A stretch of 42,397 bases of DNA from Acidobacteriaceae bacterium (GTDB lineage Bacteria > Acidobacteriota > Terriglobia > Terriglobales > Acidobacteriaceae). Numbering within the stretch: the stretch's first letter is position 1; every line of letters starts with the position of its first letter. Shown in pieces: positions 30,924 to 41,080 of the stretch. The position numbers were made by a program, and so were the translations under genes. The notes under the pieces were generated by a model. It was given only the letters and a program-made list of their open reading frames with translations. It did not search any database and was not told where the DNA came from. The stretch lies in the NCBI GenBank assembly GCA_003139095.1, contig PLHW01000023.1, forward strand, positions 1 through 42,397, in the 5' to 3' direction.

Positions 30924-33900
30924 TTATCCCGCCGCGCCGCAGCACTTCTTATACTTCTTGCCGCTGCCGCAAGGACATGGATCGTTGCGCCCAACCTTGT
31001 CGCCCGAGCGCACCACTTGCTGAACCTGTCTGTCGCCCGCCCCCGCCATGCGCGCCTGCTCCAGCTCCTTCTTCTTCTTGCGCTGGAACGCTTCCTCGAT
31101 CTCGTCCACCGAAGTCGCGACTTTCCGCGCCAGACGGCCATTTCCGCCTTGACCGCCAGTGATAACCGAAGGCGCCCCCGCTTCCAGCGTCTGTTCCGTC
31201 TCTCTCTCCGCGCCTCGAGGAATCAAGTTCGCGTCGGTTGGTCGCTCTAGAACCTGCATCAGGTAGAGATAGCGAACCGTCTCTTCCTGGAAGCGCCGCA
31301 TCATGTCTTCGAACATGTCGAAGGACTCGCGCTTGTACTCGACCAGCGGATCATGTTGCCCGTAGCCGCGAAGGCCGATGCCTTCTTTCAGGTGATCCAT
31401 CGAGAGCAGATGATCTTTCCACTGCGCGTCGATCACGCTCAGCATGATCATGCGCTCGTGATAGCGCATCGCGTCGCCGCCGATGAGCTTCTCCTTCGCG
31501 TCGTAGCGCTGCTTCAGTGTCTCGAAGATCGCATCGCCCAGTTCGGCCCGGTTCAGTTCCTCCGGCTTTAAGCCCTCGGCATAAATGTCCACGCCAAAGC
31601 GCGTGAAGATCGCGTCCTTCAAGCCTTTCAGGTCCCAATCGTTGGCGTGCGCCTTGGCGGGGCAGAACTGCTCCAGGATGTCGCCGAGGATTCCGGAGAC
31701 GTAATCCTCGATGATCAGATCCTTCTGGTCGAGGCCTTCGAGCAAGCGGCGGCGCAAGCCGTACACGGCCTCCCGCTGCTTGTTCATCACATCGTCGTAT
31801 TCGAGCAGGTGTTTGCGGGCCTCGAAGTTCTGGCCTTCCACCGCTTTCTGCGCTGCTTCAATGCGCCGCGTGATCATGCGCGATTCAATCGGCACACCCT
31901 CTTCCATGCCCAGCCGCTGGAGCAGATTCGACACCCACTCTTTGGCGAAGATGCGCATCAGGTCGTCTTCCAGCGAGAGGAAAAAGCGCGACGAGCCGGG
32001 ATCGCCTTGTCGGCCCGCTCGCCCGCGAAGCTGGTTATCGATTCGCCTCGCCTCATGCCGTTCAGTGCCGAAGATGTGCAAGCCTCCGGCCGCGATTACT
32101 TCCTTGTGCTCGCGATCGGTGTCCGCTTTGTAGCGCGTGAACACTTCATTCCACTGATCGGTCGGAACCGCATATTCATTGCCCGCGTAATACCAGGTGG
32201 TACGGTTCGGATCGTCGGCCACATTCTCGATCTTGCCTTGCGCGGCGCGCACCGGCTGCGCCACTCCCTTCTTCACGCACTCCTGCTTCGCCATGAATTC
32301 GGGATTGCCACCCAGCAAAATGTCGGTGCCGCGGCCCGCCATGTTGGTGGCGATCGTGACCATGCCTTTGCGGCCCGCCTGCGCGACGATTTCCGCCTCG
32401 CGCTCGTGGTACTTCGCGTTTAGTACGACGTGCTTGATTCCCTTTTTCTTCAGTAACTCCGAGAGCCGCTCGGATTTCTCGATCGAGGTCGTGCCCACCA
32501 GCACCGGCTGCTCACTTTCGTGGAGGCGATGAATTTCGTCCGCAGCCGCGAAATATTTCTCTTTTTCCGTGCGGTACACGATGTCGGGATTCTCGATGCG
32601 CAGCAGCGTGCGGTTCGTCGGGATGACGACGACTTCCAACCGGTAGATCTTGTCGAATTCCGGCGCTTCGGTTTCCGCCGTACCCGTCATGCCGGCAAGT
32701 TTCTTGTACATGCGGAAGTAATTCTGGAACGTGATCGTGGCGAGCGTCTGATTCTCGCGCTCGATCTTCACGTTCTCCTTGGCCTCAATCGCCTGGTGCA
32801 AACCGTCCGACCAGCGGCGCCCCGGCATCAGCCGCCCCGTGAACTCATCGACGATAATCACTTCGCCGTCTTTAACGACATACTCAACATCCTTCTTGTA
32901 CAGCGCGTGCGCTTTAACGGCCGTTTCAACGTGATGCTTGAGCGCCCAGTTCTCCGGGTCGGCGACATTGCCAATGCCAAGCAGCTTCTCAACCTTTTCC
33001 CAGCCCTCGTCCGTAACCGTAATATTGCGGTGCTTCTCATCAACCACGAAATCCTTGGTGTAGATTTTCGGCTCGCCCGGCTGCGTGTCGATTTCCTCTC
33101 CCTGTTCCAGTTTCGGGATGATGCGATTCACCTTGTAGTACTTGTCGGTGGACTCCTCACTGGCGCCGGAAATAATCAGCGGCGTGCGGGCTTCGTCGAT
33201 GAGAATCGAATCGACTTCGTCGACGATGCCGAAGTTGTGTACGCGCTGCACGCAGTCGCGCAAGTCGAACTTCATGTTGTCGCGCAGGTAGTCGAAACCG
33301 AATTCGTTGTTCGTGCCGTAGGTCACATCTGCGGCATAAGCGGCGCGTCGCTCTTCATCGTCAAGATCGTGGACTATGACTCCAACACTCAGCCCGAGAA
33401 AGCTGTACAGCTTGCCCATCCACTCTGAGTCGCGCTTGGCCAGGTAGTCATTCACGGTAACAACGTGAACACCACGCCCGCTGAGCGCGTTGAGGTACAC
33501 GGGCAGCGTCGCGACCAGCGTCTTGCCCTCACCGGTCTTCATCTCGGCGATTTTCCCTTCGTGCAGAACCATGCCACCGATCAACTGCACATCGAAGTGC
33601 CTCATGTTCAGCACGCGGCGCCCGGCCTCGCGCACAATGGCAAAAGCTTCTTCAAGGATTTCGTCGAGTACCTGCTCGATCACCCGCCCGCGTTCTGTTT
33701 CAATTTCCTTCTGCCGGTCGGGATCCGCTTCCGGTTCGTCGGGAACGGTCTTGAGGCGATCCTGAATGAGGGCGCGGAATTGGTCCGTCTTGGCGCGGAG
33801 TTGATCGTCCGTAAACTTCTCGATTTCGGGCTCCAGCGCAGTAATCGCCGCCACACGCGGCAGCAGGCGCTTAATCTCGCGCTCGTTCTTCGTCCCGAAA

Positions 33901-33926
33901 ACCTTGCCTAATAAAGTGTTAATCAA
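30924..33926 (-). CDS. secA: Preprotein translocase ATPase SecA
   Basis: The 1000-residue motor of the Sec pathway. Walker A (TGEGKTL) is near residue 130 and motif [15 protein letters not shown] follows. DEAR is in [16 protein letters not shown]. The second nucleotide domain has [20 protein letters not shown] and [17 protein letters not shown]. The C-terminus ends with the zinc-binding SEC-C motif [15 protein letters not shown]. The protein is about 100 residues longer than the E. coli type. The extra length includes a segment between [10 protein letters not shown] and HIFGTERHE ([11 protein letters not shown]...KADTDREH), a kind of insertion seen in several phyla. The start is the ATG at 33926. 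Confidence 0.97.
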   Translation of the reverse strand: MINTLLGKVFGTKNEREIKRLLPRVAAITALEPEIEKFTDDQLRAKTDQFRALIQDRLKTVPDEPEADPDRQKEIETERGRVIEQVLDEILEEAFAIVREAGRRVLNMRHFDVQLIGGMVLHEGKIAEMKTGEGKTLVATLPVYLNALSGRGVHVVTVNDYLAKRDSEWMGKLYSFLGLSVGVIVHDLDDEERRAAYAADVTYGTNNEFGFDYLRDNMKFDLRDCVQRVHNFGIVDEVDSILIDEARTPLIISGASEESTDKYYKVNRIIPKLEQGEEIDTQPGEPKIYTKDFVVDEKHRNITVTDEGWEKVEKLLGIGNVADPENWALKHHVETAVKAHALYKKDVEYVVKDGEVIIVDEFTGRLMPGRRWSDGLHQAIEAKENVKIERENQTLATITFQNYFRMYKKLAGMTGTAETEAPEFDKIYRLEVVVIPTNRTLLRIENPDIVYRTEKEKYFAAADEIHRLHESEQPVLVGTTSIEKSERLSELLKKKGIKHVVLNAKYHEREAEIVAQAGRKGMVTIATNMAGRGTDILLGGNPEFMAKQECVKKGVAQPVRAAQGKIENVADDPNRTTWYYAGNEYAVPTDQWNEVFTRYKADTDREHKEVIAAGGLHIFGTERHEARRIDNQLRGRAGRQGDPGSSRFFLSLEDDLMRIFAKEWVSNLLQRLGMEEGVPIESRMITRRIEAAQKAVEGQNFEARKHLLEYDDVMNKQREAVYGLRRRLLEGLDQKDLIIEDYVSGILGDILEQFCPAKAHANDWDLKGLKDAIFTRFGVDIYAEGLKPEELNRAELGDAIFETLKQRYDAKEKLIGGDAMRYHERMIMLSVIDAQWKDHLLSMDHLKEGIGLRGYGQHDPLVEYKRESFDMFEDMMRRFQEETVRYLYLMQVLERPTDANLIPRGAERETEQTLEAGAPSVITGGQGGNGRLARKVATSVDEIEEAFQRKKKKELEQARMAGAGDRQVQQVVRSGDKVGRNDPCPCGSGKKYKKCCGAAG

Positions 33927-33982
33927 AACGGAAATCCTTCAGAGGACACAAGTCCCAGAGTATGCCTTAAAAGCCTAGCACA

Positions 33983-34228
33983 TTAGATGCAGCAAGGATT
34001 GAAGAGGACCGGGACCGCTGCTATCCGGCCGTAGGCCGGCGCGATTCCTTCGCCGACCTTCCGCCCTTTTTGCTTTTTCGGTTCCAGCGTCGCAAGCTTC
34101 CACTTTCCCTCTCCGAAGTCGCTCAACCACTGCCGAACTTCTTCCCCAAGTGTCGTGCCTCTCTCTTCGGCAATGCGTTCGGCCAGTTCAAGTTTGGCGG
34201 TGTCAGCACGAAACGTGATTTTCTTCAA
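33983..34228 (-). CDS. Ribbon-helix-helix antitoxin-like protein, no partner seen
   Basis: The 81-residue protein begins MKKITFRADTAKLELAERIAEERGTTLGEEV in two consecutive parts: a strand KKITFRAD followed by helix-turn-helix ELAERIAEERGTTLGEEV. This is the pattern of RHH DNA-binding antitoxins (VapB/CopG-like). The TTG at 34228 is the start and its ribosome binding site is weak. No toxin gene (PIN, RelE) adjoins: secA is downstream and the fusion ligase gene is divergent. The C-terminus after KKQKGRKVGEG looks unconserved. It may be an orphan antitoxin or regulator. Confidence 0.6.
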   Translation of the reverse strand: MKKITFRADTAKLELAERIAEERGTTLGEEVRQWLSDFGEGKWKLATLEPKKQKGRKVGEGIAPAYGRIAAVPVLFNPCCI

Positions 34229-34307
34229 CGCCGTCGCTTTTCCTGTTCCTTAAGATCGGCGCAGTTCCTAGTTTTCGTGAGCCGTCTTTAGTATATTCAC
34301 TCCGACG

Positions 34308-37067
34308 ATGCCCACGTTCTACCAGCGCTTTCAAGAGTCCGCCCGCCGGTTCCCCGATAACATTGCCCTTGAAATTCAGCGCGCCGAGACCGTCGAGCAC
34401 GTCACCTTCGCCGAACTCATGCGCATGGCGGAGAGCGTCGGCAACTGGCTCTCAACCCGCGTGCCTCGCGACGCCCGAATCGCCATTCTCGCCGCCAACC
34501 ATCCGCGCTGGGTGGCAGCGTACCTCGGGATCATCGCCGCCGGCAGAACCGCCGTTCCCCTCGACACGGCCTTGCACGCCGATCAGGTCAAGAAGTTGCT
34601 GCTCGATAGCGGCGCTTGCCTGCTGTTCTGCGACGTGAAGAATCTCGCCATCGCGGCTGAAGCGGTTAATGGCCTTCCAACAGACCTGGTGATGATGTCG
34701 GCCGTGGCCGAGTGGCAAGACCAATCCCCTCAGCAAGCCGGCCAGCGTGTAGCAAGCGACCTCGACTCGATTTTCGCCGCCGGCCCTGCCGCCTTTAACC
34801 CCGTTGTTCCCAGTGACAACGACCTGGCCGCCCTCCTTTACACGTCGGGCACCACCGCCGATCCCAAAGGCGTAATGTTGACGCACGCCAACCTCGTCGG
34901 CGAAGCGAATGCCGTCTTCGGCGTCGTCAGCATCGGCCCGACTGACGCGCTCCTCGGAATTCTGCCCATGTTCCACGTGCTGGCGCAGATGGCGAACTTA
35001 TTCCTGCCGCTGTTCAACGGCTCGCGCGTCGTTTATCTGGAAACGCTCAACACGACCGAACTCCTCCGCGCCCTGCACGACCGCGACATCACCGCCTTCG
35101 CCGTCGTGCCGCAGTTCTTCTACCTTATCCACGAAAAAATCTTCAAGGAACTTGGCAAGCGCGGCAAGCTGACTATGCGCATCGTTCGCACATTAATGGC
35201 GCTCAACCGCCTCCTGCGAAGCGTTGGCGTAAATGCCGGCAAGGTATTTTTCGGAAAGATTCACGCCACGTTCGGCAAGCGCATGCGCTACCTCGTAACC
35301 GGCGGCTCGCGTTTCGATCCTTCGATTCAGCTCGATTTTTACTCCTTCGGAATTGACGTGCTCAATGCCTATGGCCTGACGGAAACGACCGGTGGCGCAT
35401 TCGTGAACCAGCCCGACAAAATTGTTTTTGGTTCGGTGGGGCCGCCTTTCCCCGGCGTGGAGGCGAAGATTGTTCCCGCCGCAGAAACCGCGGAAGGCCA
35501 GCCTGGCGCAGGCGAGATCGCCATTCGCGGCGCGATCGTCATGAAAGGATATTGGAATCGTCCCGACGCCACGAAAGATGTGTTGCGCGACGGTTGGTTT
35601 TACACCGGCGACCTCGGCTACTTCGATCCCGGCGGAAATCTGTTTATCACCGGCCGCCGCAAAGAAGTCATCGTGCTCGCCAACGGAAAAAATATCTATC
35701 CCGAAGAGGTCGAGGCGCACTACCTCCAATCGCCCTATGTAAAAGAGATTTGCGTTGTGGCTTTGGAAGACCGCCCCGGCGATCCCTCTTCCGAGCGGCT
35801 GCACGGCGTTATCGTGCCTAATTTCGAGTTGCTGCGGGAGCGCAAGATCGTCAATACCAAAGAGGTGATCCGCCTTGACATCGAGGCCCTGTCCCATAAG
35901 ATCGCCTCCACCAAACGGCTCGGCGGATACGATGTCTGGCAGGAAGACCTGCCGCGAACCACCACGCGCAAGCTCAAGCGCTTTGAGATTGAAAAGCGCG
36001 TGCGTGAGTTGCAGAAAAAGCCAGGCGAGGCGGACCTTGACGCTGAGCGACCCCTCACTGACGACGAGCGGGTATGGCTCCAACGCGAAGACGTTAAGCG
36101 CGCGTTGGCTGTGGTGCGCGAGTCGGCGCGGAGCCGGGTTGGCTCAATTCTCCCCCGGCATAATCTGGAACTCGATCTCGGTCTCGATTCGATGCAGCGC
36201 GTCGAACTCCTTACCGCGATCGAGCAGCGATTGGGCGTCGATGTTCCCGAGTCGCGTCTGGCCGAGATCTACACCGTGCGCGAGTTGGTTGATGCCGTGC
36301 TGGAAAGCCATGGCGAGGGCAAACACAGCGCCCAGGCGACTGCTCCTGGCTGGTCCACGATTCTCGACGAGCCGGCGAACGATCCCGACGTGCTCGCGCT
36401 GGCCCAACATAACCTGTTTGCCGAAATCGTTTTTTTCCTGCTTGGCAAAATCATCTTCATGTTTGCCCTCGACCGCTTTCACCTTCGTGTGCGCGGCGTC
36501 GAGAATTTACCCGAAAAGGGTCCGTATCTGCTTTGTTCCAATCATCAGAGCTACATTGACCCATTGATTCTTGGCGGCGTGTTGCCCTGGCGAATTTTTC
36601 GCGGTACCTTCGCCGTCGGCACCAGCGACATTTTTGGCCGGGGTTTCATGCGCCGCCTCGCGCGCTGGCTGCGCGTAATCGTGCTTGACCCGGATGCAAA
36701 TCTGGTCCCGGCAATGCGCGCCGGCGCCTTCGGCCTGAGCCATGACCGCGTGCTGGTTCTTTATCCGGAGGGGGAGCGCACCAACGATGGTCGGCTGAGA
36801 ATATTTCGCAAGGGCGCGGCGATTCTTTCCATCCACACGCGGGCGCCAATCGTGCCCATCGCCATTGAAGGTTTTTACGAACTCTGGCCGCGTCACGAGA
36901 AGTTTCCGAAGGCTGGAAATTTGCGGATGACAATCGGCAAGCCGCTATTGCCTCCACCGGCGAGTGAGGCCAGTGAAGCCGCCTATGACCGCTTCACCGC
37001 GGAGTTGAAGGAAAAAGTCGCGGAGATGTGGCAGGAGTTGCGGGAAGACAATCGCGCCCAGCTTTAG
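34308..37067 (+). CDS. Fused acyl ligase - acyl carrier protein - PlsC acyltransferase
   Basis: A 919-residue, three-domain protein. Residues 1 to about 560 are an AMP-forming acyl ligase: YTSGTTADPKG (near 178), AYGLTETTGG, YTGDLG (near 431) and KNIYPEEVE. About 590-665 is a carrier domain with the phosphopantetheine serine in LDLGLDSMQRVELL (near 628). About 700-910 is a PlsC/LPLAT acyltransferase with NHQSYIDP (near 744), a hydrophobic helix before it, and YPEGERTNDG (near 818). The design suggests that a fatty acid is activated, loaded on the carrier and moved to a lysophospholipid or glycerol phosphate in the membrane. E. coli Aas has a related pair of activities in the opposite order and no internal carrier. 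Confidence 0.9.
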   Translation: MPTFYQRFQESARRFPDNIALEIQRAETVEHVTFAELMRMAESVGNWLSTRVPRDARIAILAANHPRWVAAYLGIIAAGRTAVPLDTALHADQVKKLLLDSGACLLFCDVKNLAIAAEAVNGLPTDLVMMSAVAEWQDQSPQQAGQRVASDLDSIFAAGPAAFNPVVPSDNDLAALLYTSGTTADPKGVMLTHANLVGEANAVFGVVSIGPTDALLGILPMFHVLAQMANLFLPLFNGSRVVYLETLNTTELLRALHDRDITAFAVVPQFFYLIHEKIFKELGKRGKLTMRIVRTLMALNRLLRSVGVNAGKVFFGKIHATFGKRMRYLVTGGSRFDPSIQLDFYSFGIDVLNAYGLTETTGGAFVNQPDKIVFGSVGPPFPGVEAKIVPAAETAEGQPGAGEIAIRGAIVMKGYWNRPDATKDVLRDGWFYTGDLGYFDPGGNLFITGRRKEVIVLANGKNIYPEEVEAHYLQSPYVKEICVVALEDRPGDPSSERLHGVIVPNFELLRERKIVNTKEVIRLDIEALSHKIASTKRLGGYDVWQEDLPRTTTRKLKRFEIEKRVRELQKKPGEADLDAERPLTDDERVWLQREDVKRALAVVRESARSRVGSILPRHNLELDLGLDSMQRVELLTAIEQRLGVDVPESRLAEIYTVRELVDAVLESHGEGKHSAQATAPGWSTILDEPANDPDVLALAQHNLFAEIVFFLLGKIIFMFALDRFHLRVRGVENLPEKGPYLLCSNHQSYIDPLILGGVLPWRIFRGTFAVGTSDIFGRGFMRRLARWLRVIVLDPDANLVPAMRAGAFGLSHDRVLVLYPEGERTNDGRLRIFRKGAAILSIHTRAPIVPIAIEGFYELWPRHEKFPKAGNLRMTIGKPLLPPPASEASEAAYDRFTAELKEKVAEMWQELREDNRAQL

Positions 37068-37093
37068 TCCAGCCTGAGGTCGCCCATCAATAG

Positions 37094-38002
37094 CTATGCG
37101 CCCGCGCCCCGCGTGCGTTCGCCAAATGCTTTAACGAAAGCCTCAACCACCCCGGCGTCAAACTTTTTGCCCGCCTGCGCCATGATTTCCTGTTCCGCCT
37201 GCAGCGGCGAGAGCGCCTTCCCGTATGCGCTGTTCGTCAGCTTCTGATACGTATCAGCCACCGCCAGAATGTGCGCCTCAATCGGGACATTAATCGAGCG
37301 CGCTCCCTGGTCCTGCAAAATCTGCTCGGCGACAATAATCGGTAGAACGCGCCGCATGGAATTCCCCACCGCCTGCGCTCGCGCATTCGGCTTGCGCCCT
37401 TTGCGGAAACTCGCCACCACTTCCGCATGCGTCACGTCGGCCGCCTTGTAAAGTGTGTCATTGCTGATGCCAAGTTCGCTCAAATCGCGCACCAGCACGG
37501 CGGAGCGCAGCAGTTCGATCCGATCGGAGCCGAGCCCCATCTGTTCGGCGATCTTGACCGAGGCATCCACCACTCGCTGGCTCTCGCTGTCGTTGCGTTT
37601 CTCGCTGGCGATGAAATGTTGCAGTACCAGCAGCAGGCTGGCAAAACTGTCGCGCAAATCGGCGGTCATGCCTTGCGCCCGCTCGTAAAGGGTGCCCATC
37701 GCGTATCCGGTCACCACCAATACGCCCGCCCAGATCGCAAAGTTAAACAGCCGTTCCTGCGGCAGCACTACCGTCCGATGCGCGGGCACCAGATTATTGA
37801 CGAAGTTCAGCAGAATAACCAAAAAGACCGACGCGAATGCGGTGAGAGTCGCGTGCCGGCGTCCAAAGAAGTAGGCCGAGTACAAAGTTGGCAGGAAGTA
37901 AAAGCAGAGTGCCATCGGCAGTGACTGTGCAAACGATTGCAACGCGGCTGCGATCAGGAAAAGCGATAACAGCAAAACTAGTTCTTTCGTGATTTTGCTC
38001 AT
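37094..38002 (-). CDS. Membrane protein with degenerate HD-GYP-like domain
   Basis: About 302 residues. The N-terminal third has four hydrophobic helices (LVLLLSLFLIAAAL, MALCFYFLPTLYSAYFFG, TLTAFASVFLVILLNFV, FAIWAGVLVVTGYAMG), like a MASE/DUF4118 module. The C-terminal part follows the HD-GYP order: LLRSAVLVRDLSELGI stands where A-x-LHDIGKIGI is expected, and VPIEAHILAVADTYQKLTNSAYGKALS matches the late helix. The HD pair is RD and the HHExxDGxGYP loop is missing, so phosphodiesterase activity is unlikely. Start: ATG 38002, or a GTG two codons earlier at 38008. It is convergent with the fusion ligase gene. Confidence 0.75.
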   Translation of the reverse strand: MSKITKELVLLLSLFLIAAALQSFAQSLPMALCFYFLPTLYSAYFFGRRHATLTAFASVFLVILLNFVNNLVPAHRTVVLPQERLFNFAIWAGVLVVTGYAMGTLYERAQGMTADLRDSFASLLLVLQHFIASEKRNDSESQRVVDASVKIAEQMGLGSDRIELLRSAVLVRDLSELGISNDTLYKAADVTHAEVVASFRKGRKPNARAQAVGNSMRRVLPIIVAEQILQDQGARSINVPIEAHILAVADTYQKLTNSAYGKALSPLQAEQEIMAQAGKKFDAGVVEAFVKAFGERTRGAGA

Positions 38003-38215
38003 GGTCACTCTAAGATGAATCGCTCTAAAATGAATTGCTATCAGGATGCGTCGGGCTCACGATGCCAACTGGCATCGCCCGCCCCACACGTATCCATGAT
38101 GCAATCCTCCGCCAAATCCCTGCGCCGCGATACTTACGGAAGTAATTGGGGAGTACAAGCCGCGCAGGCTGGACTGCAGCTTCAAATCAAGCCGCGAACC
38201 TGGTTCTCTCGCCCC

Positions 38216-39130
38216 TCACGCCTTCGCCTTGGCTCGTGGATGCGTCTGGTCGTAAACCTCCATCATGTGCCGCACCGAAAGCTGTGTATATCGCTGCGTC
38301 GTCGCCAGTCGTTCATGTCCCAGCAGTTCCTGAATGGCCCGCAGATCGGCGCCTTCTTCCAGCATGTGCGTGCCGAAGGCGTGCCGCAGCGTGTGCGGGT
38401 GCACGTCCGGCGACAGCCCCTTCGCCACCGCGATCCGCTTGACGATTCGCCCCACGCTGCGCGTCGTTATTCGTCCGCCGCGCTGGTTCACGAGCAGCGC
38501 CGGTGTGCTCTTCTTCACAGTCGCCAAAAGTTGCTGCCGCCAGGGCAGGTAATTCACCAGCGCCTCGCTCGCCGATCCGCCGAAGGGCACAAACCGTTCC
38601 TTCTTCCCTTTTCCCCGGATCAGGATCGCCTCATTGCTCATGCTGATGTCATCAAGATTGATACCGACCAGTTCCGAATTCCGAATGCCGCACCCATAAA
38701 GCAGTTCCAGCAGCAGCCGGTCGCGCTCCGGGAACGAAGCCACTTCCGGCATCTTCCCGTCGAGCACGTTGTTCACTTCTTCAATCGTCGGCACGCGCGG
38801 CAATTTCTTCGCCAGGCGCGGCGTCGAGACCAGCTTCGCCGGGTTCTGCTCGACCACGCCTTCCTGCGCCAGCCATCGATAAAGCGACCTCACCGCCGCC
38901 AGCGCTCGCGCCACGGAAGTCTTGTCCAATCCCTTGTCATAAAGGTGCGCGAGGAACCCGCGGATGACAATGTGATCGATTGTCCCCCAGCCGCGCTCGC
39001 CAATGTAACCCGCAAACACGTCGAGATCGCCAGCGTACGCCTTGATCGTATGCGGCGAAGCATTCTTCTCCCGCAGATGCCGGAGGAAATCGTCAGTGGC
39101 CAGTTCAACGGTAGTGCGAGACTGTTTCAT
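38216..39130 (-). CDS. xerC: Tyrosine recombinase, Xer type
   Basis: The 304-residue protein has the SAM-like N-terminal DNA-binding domain (residues about 10-95) and the catalytic domain. The R-K-H-R-H-Y set is visible: GIRNSEL (Arg), [10 protein letters not shown] (Lys), [14 protein letters not shown] (His and Arg), [16 protein letters not shown] (His and the nucleophile Tyr). Xer proteins resolve chromosome dimers at dif. A second Xer gene lies directly upstream on the same strand, so the pair may be XerC and XerD or an unusual tandem. Which is which cannot be settled here. Confidence 0.85.
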   Translation of the reverse strand: MKQSRTTVELATDDFLRHLREKNASPHTIKAYAGDLDVFAGYIGERGWGTIDHIVIRGFLAHLYDKGLDKTSVARALAAVRSLYRWLAQEGVVEQNPAKLVSTPRLAKKLPRVPTIEEVNNVLDGKMPEVASFPERDRLLLELLYGCGIRNSELVGINLDDISMSNEAILIRGKGKKERFVPFGGSASEALVNYLPWRQQLLATVKKSTPALLVNQRGGRITTRSVGRIVKRIAVAKGLSPDVHPHTLRHAFGTHMLEEGADLRAIQELLGHERLATTQRYTQLSVRHMMEVYDQTHPRAKAKA

Positions 39131-39245
39131 GAATTTGCAATTGGTGATTTGTAATTTGTAATTTGAATCCCAACTTGCGGCGCGGCTAGCTCGTCGTCTC
39201 GACGCGGTCCTTCAATTACCAATTACAAATCGCAAATTACAAATG
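39131..39245. repeat. Inverted AT-rich repeats between the two xer genes
   Basis: The left arm (about 39132-39164) has repeated AATTTGTAATTTG units; the right arm (about 39211-39243) has the complementary AATTACAAATCGCAAATTAC. They can fold back on a GC-rich centre. The right arm contains the stop codon (TAA) of the upstream recombinase. This is a sharp base-composition change in a GC-rich region. No RNA gene is evident; a dif-like site was looked for but is not convincing. Confidence 0.7.
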
Positions 39246-40193
39246 GTTCCTCCTCGCTCTCGGATGATGTTTCACATACACGCTCTTCAACCGGTCGAGC
39301 GCAACGTGTGTATAAATCTGTGTTGTTGAAATGTCGGCATGGCCGAGAATCGTCTGCACTGTGCGCAAATCCGCTCCATTCTCGACCATATGCGTCGCGC
39401 AAGAATGCCGCAGCATGTGCGGGCTGGCGTGCCGTCCGGAAGCGAGTCCCGCTTTTGCCACCATCTGCCACACTCGCTGCCGCGTCAAACGCCTCGCCCC
39501 CGCGCCCAAAAACAGCAGAGCCGAGCTTTTCCCGCTCGCGAGCAATTTTCTGCCGTCCTGCAAATAGTGTTGTAACGCCTGCTGCGCCGGAACTCCCAAC
39601 GGCACCATGCGCTCCTTGTCCCCCTTGCCATGCACCAGAATGTATCCCAGGTCCAGTTTCAAGTCTTCCAGCCGAGCGTTCGCCACTTCCGAAACGCGCA
39701 GTCCGCCTCCATACAAAAGTTCAACCATGGCGCGATCGCGCAGCGCCAGCGCATGCGCGCGCGGGCTATCTTTCCGCTTTGGCGTTCCCGCCGATTGCGC
39801 GCTCCCCAAGAGCGCCTCGCTCAGAATCGATTCCACTTCGCCCCGGCTCAGCGATTTCGGCAGCACCTTCCATTGCTTCGGCGAGTCGATGTTGAGCGTA
39901 GGATCCTTCTCGATCTTCCCGTCGAGTAACAAATAACGATAGAGATGCCGCACCGCGGACAGCTTCCGCCCCACCGATCGCCCGTCCAACTGGCGCGAGA
40001 ACATATCCTGGATGAAATCGCGTACATCTTCGCGCCGCGCGTTCGTAAGCGTCCGCTGCCGATTTTTCAGGAATTCCGCAAATTGAAGAAGGTCGCCGGA
40101 ATAGGCCGCAATCGTCAGCTTCGCCGACCCCCGCTCCACACGCAGATAGTCGAGAAATCCGGCGAGCACGCGAGCGTCGGCCTCAGCAGCCAT
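39237..40193 (-). CDS. xerD: Tyrosine recombinase, Xer type (second copy)
   Basis: The 318-residue protein starts at the ATG at 40193 (MAAEADARVLAGFLDYL); a 107-residue upstream extension of the frame shows no family similarity. The catalytic residues are in GGGLRVSEV (Arg), HGKGDKERMVP (Lys), SPHMLRHSCATHM (His and Arg) and ILGHADISTTQIYTHV (His and Tyr). It has an insertion of about ten residues (AQSAGTPKRKDSPRA) before the conserved ALALRDRAMVELLYGGGL. It is followed after 106 bp by the other recombinase gene. The stop lies in an AT-rich repeat. Confidence 0.85.
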   Translation of the reverse strand: MAAEADARVLAGFLDYLRVERGSAKLTIAAYSGDLLQFAEFLKNRQRTLTNARREDVRDFIQDMFSRQLDGRSVGRKLSAVRHLYRYLLLDGKIEKDPTLNIDSPKQWKVLPKSLSRGEVESILSEALLGSAQSAGTPKRKDSPRAHALALRDRAMVELLYGGGLRVSEVANARLEDLKLDLGYILVHGKGDKERMVPLGVPAQQALQHYLQDGRKLLASGKSSALLFLGAGARRLTRQRVWQMVAKAGLASGRHASPHMLRHSCATHMVENGADLRTVQTILGHADISTTQIYTHVALDRLKSVYVKHHPRARRNHL

Positions 40194-40276
40194 GTTATGA
40201 GTATCGACCGCGCCGACGAGAAGAAAAAGTGCCGAGCAGGATGCGTCCGCGTTTGCTAAACCAAAGGCCGGCGAGC

Positions 40277-40999
40277 CTAATCCCCCAGCCGCGCGCAGCC
40301 TTCTAGCACGTCCCGCGCGTAGAGCACACCTTCCGGCGTTTCCTCGTGCTTGAAATATGCAAATACATCGCGGCCCGCGGCAAGGTGCTCCTGAATCCGT
40401 CCGACCATGGCCTTGCGCTCCTCGGGCGTGTAACTCGGCTTGCGATAGCGGTAGTAGGCGAAATCGGCGGTCACCACGTGAGGAGTGTCGCGCTCCTCGC
40501 TCTCGGCAACGCACAGCGCAATATTCCTCTCGCGCAATGTCTGCCAGGTCGCTTCGTCATACCAAGACGGGTTTCGAAACTCGAAAGCAGCCCGAACCCC
40601 GCGCGGAACGAGCTTCAGAAACTCCGCCAGTACCGATTGATCCGCTTTAAAGTTGGGCGGGAGTTGGAACAAAATCGGGCCCAGCCGTTTCGCCCGCTCC
40701 AGCGCCTCAAGCGTTCCCAGAAAGCGCGCCAGAAAATCCTCTGCCCCTTTTAGCCGCTTGATGTGCGTCAGCACCTGGTGCGCTTTGATGGTGAACAGGA
40801 AATGGGGCGGCGTCTCCTTGATCCAGTTCTGGACCGTCGTCTCTTTTACTAACTGCCGGAAGGTGTAGTTGACTTCGACCGCATTCAGCTTGCTCGCATA
40901 GAAGTTCAAGAACTTTTTTTGCGCAAGCTTCTCCGGATAGAAGTCGGGCTTCCAGCTCGGATAGGCCCATCCAGAAGTGCCGACGTAAAGTTGAGGCAT
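40277..40999 (-). CDS. DUF72 family protein (YecE-like)
   Basis: A TIM-barrel protein of 240 residues of the DUF72/YecE family. Typical family segments are YVGTSGWAYPSWKPDFYPE at the start, VEVNYTFRQL, FTIKAHQVLTHI, FQLPPNFKAD, FEFRNPSWYDE and ADFAYYRYR near the end. The conserved Glu/Arg/Tyr residues of the putative active site are present. The molecular function of the family is not established. It stands alone between a repeat-rich spacer and the Xer genes. Confidence 0.9.
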   Translation of the reverse strand: MPQLYVGTSGWAYPSWKPDFYPEKLAQKKFLNFYASKLNAVEVNYTFRQLVKETTVQNWIKETPPHFLFTIKAHQVLTHIKRLKGAEDFLARFLGTLEALERAKRLGPILFQLPPNFKADQSVLAEFLKLVPRGVRAAFEFRNPSWYDEATWQTLRERNIALCVAESEERDTPHVVTADFAYYRYRKPSYTPEERKAMVGRIQEHLAAGRDVFAYFKHEETPEGVLYARDVLEGCARLGD

Positions 41000-41010
41000 A
41001 AGTTCGTATT

Positions 41011-41080
41011 GCAGAAGTCAGAAGTCAGACTGCAGACGTCAGATCGCAGAATTCCGAAATTCCGAAATCAAAAAATCAGC
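41011..41080. repeat. Degenerate short direct repeats upstream of the DUF72 gene
   Basis: Imperfect copies of GCAGAAGTCAGAAGTCAGAC are followed by AATTCCGAAATTCCGAAATC. They fill most of the spacer between the LigD-like gene and the DUF72 gene. No promoter is obvious in them. Confidence 0.65.

Noticed and set aside
39131-39245. A dif site between the xer genes
   Set aside because: No 28-bp sequence with XerC/XerD half-sites around a 6-bp centre could be recognised; the sequence is a simple AT-rich inverted repeat.
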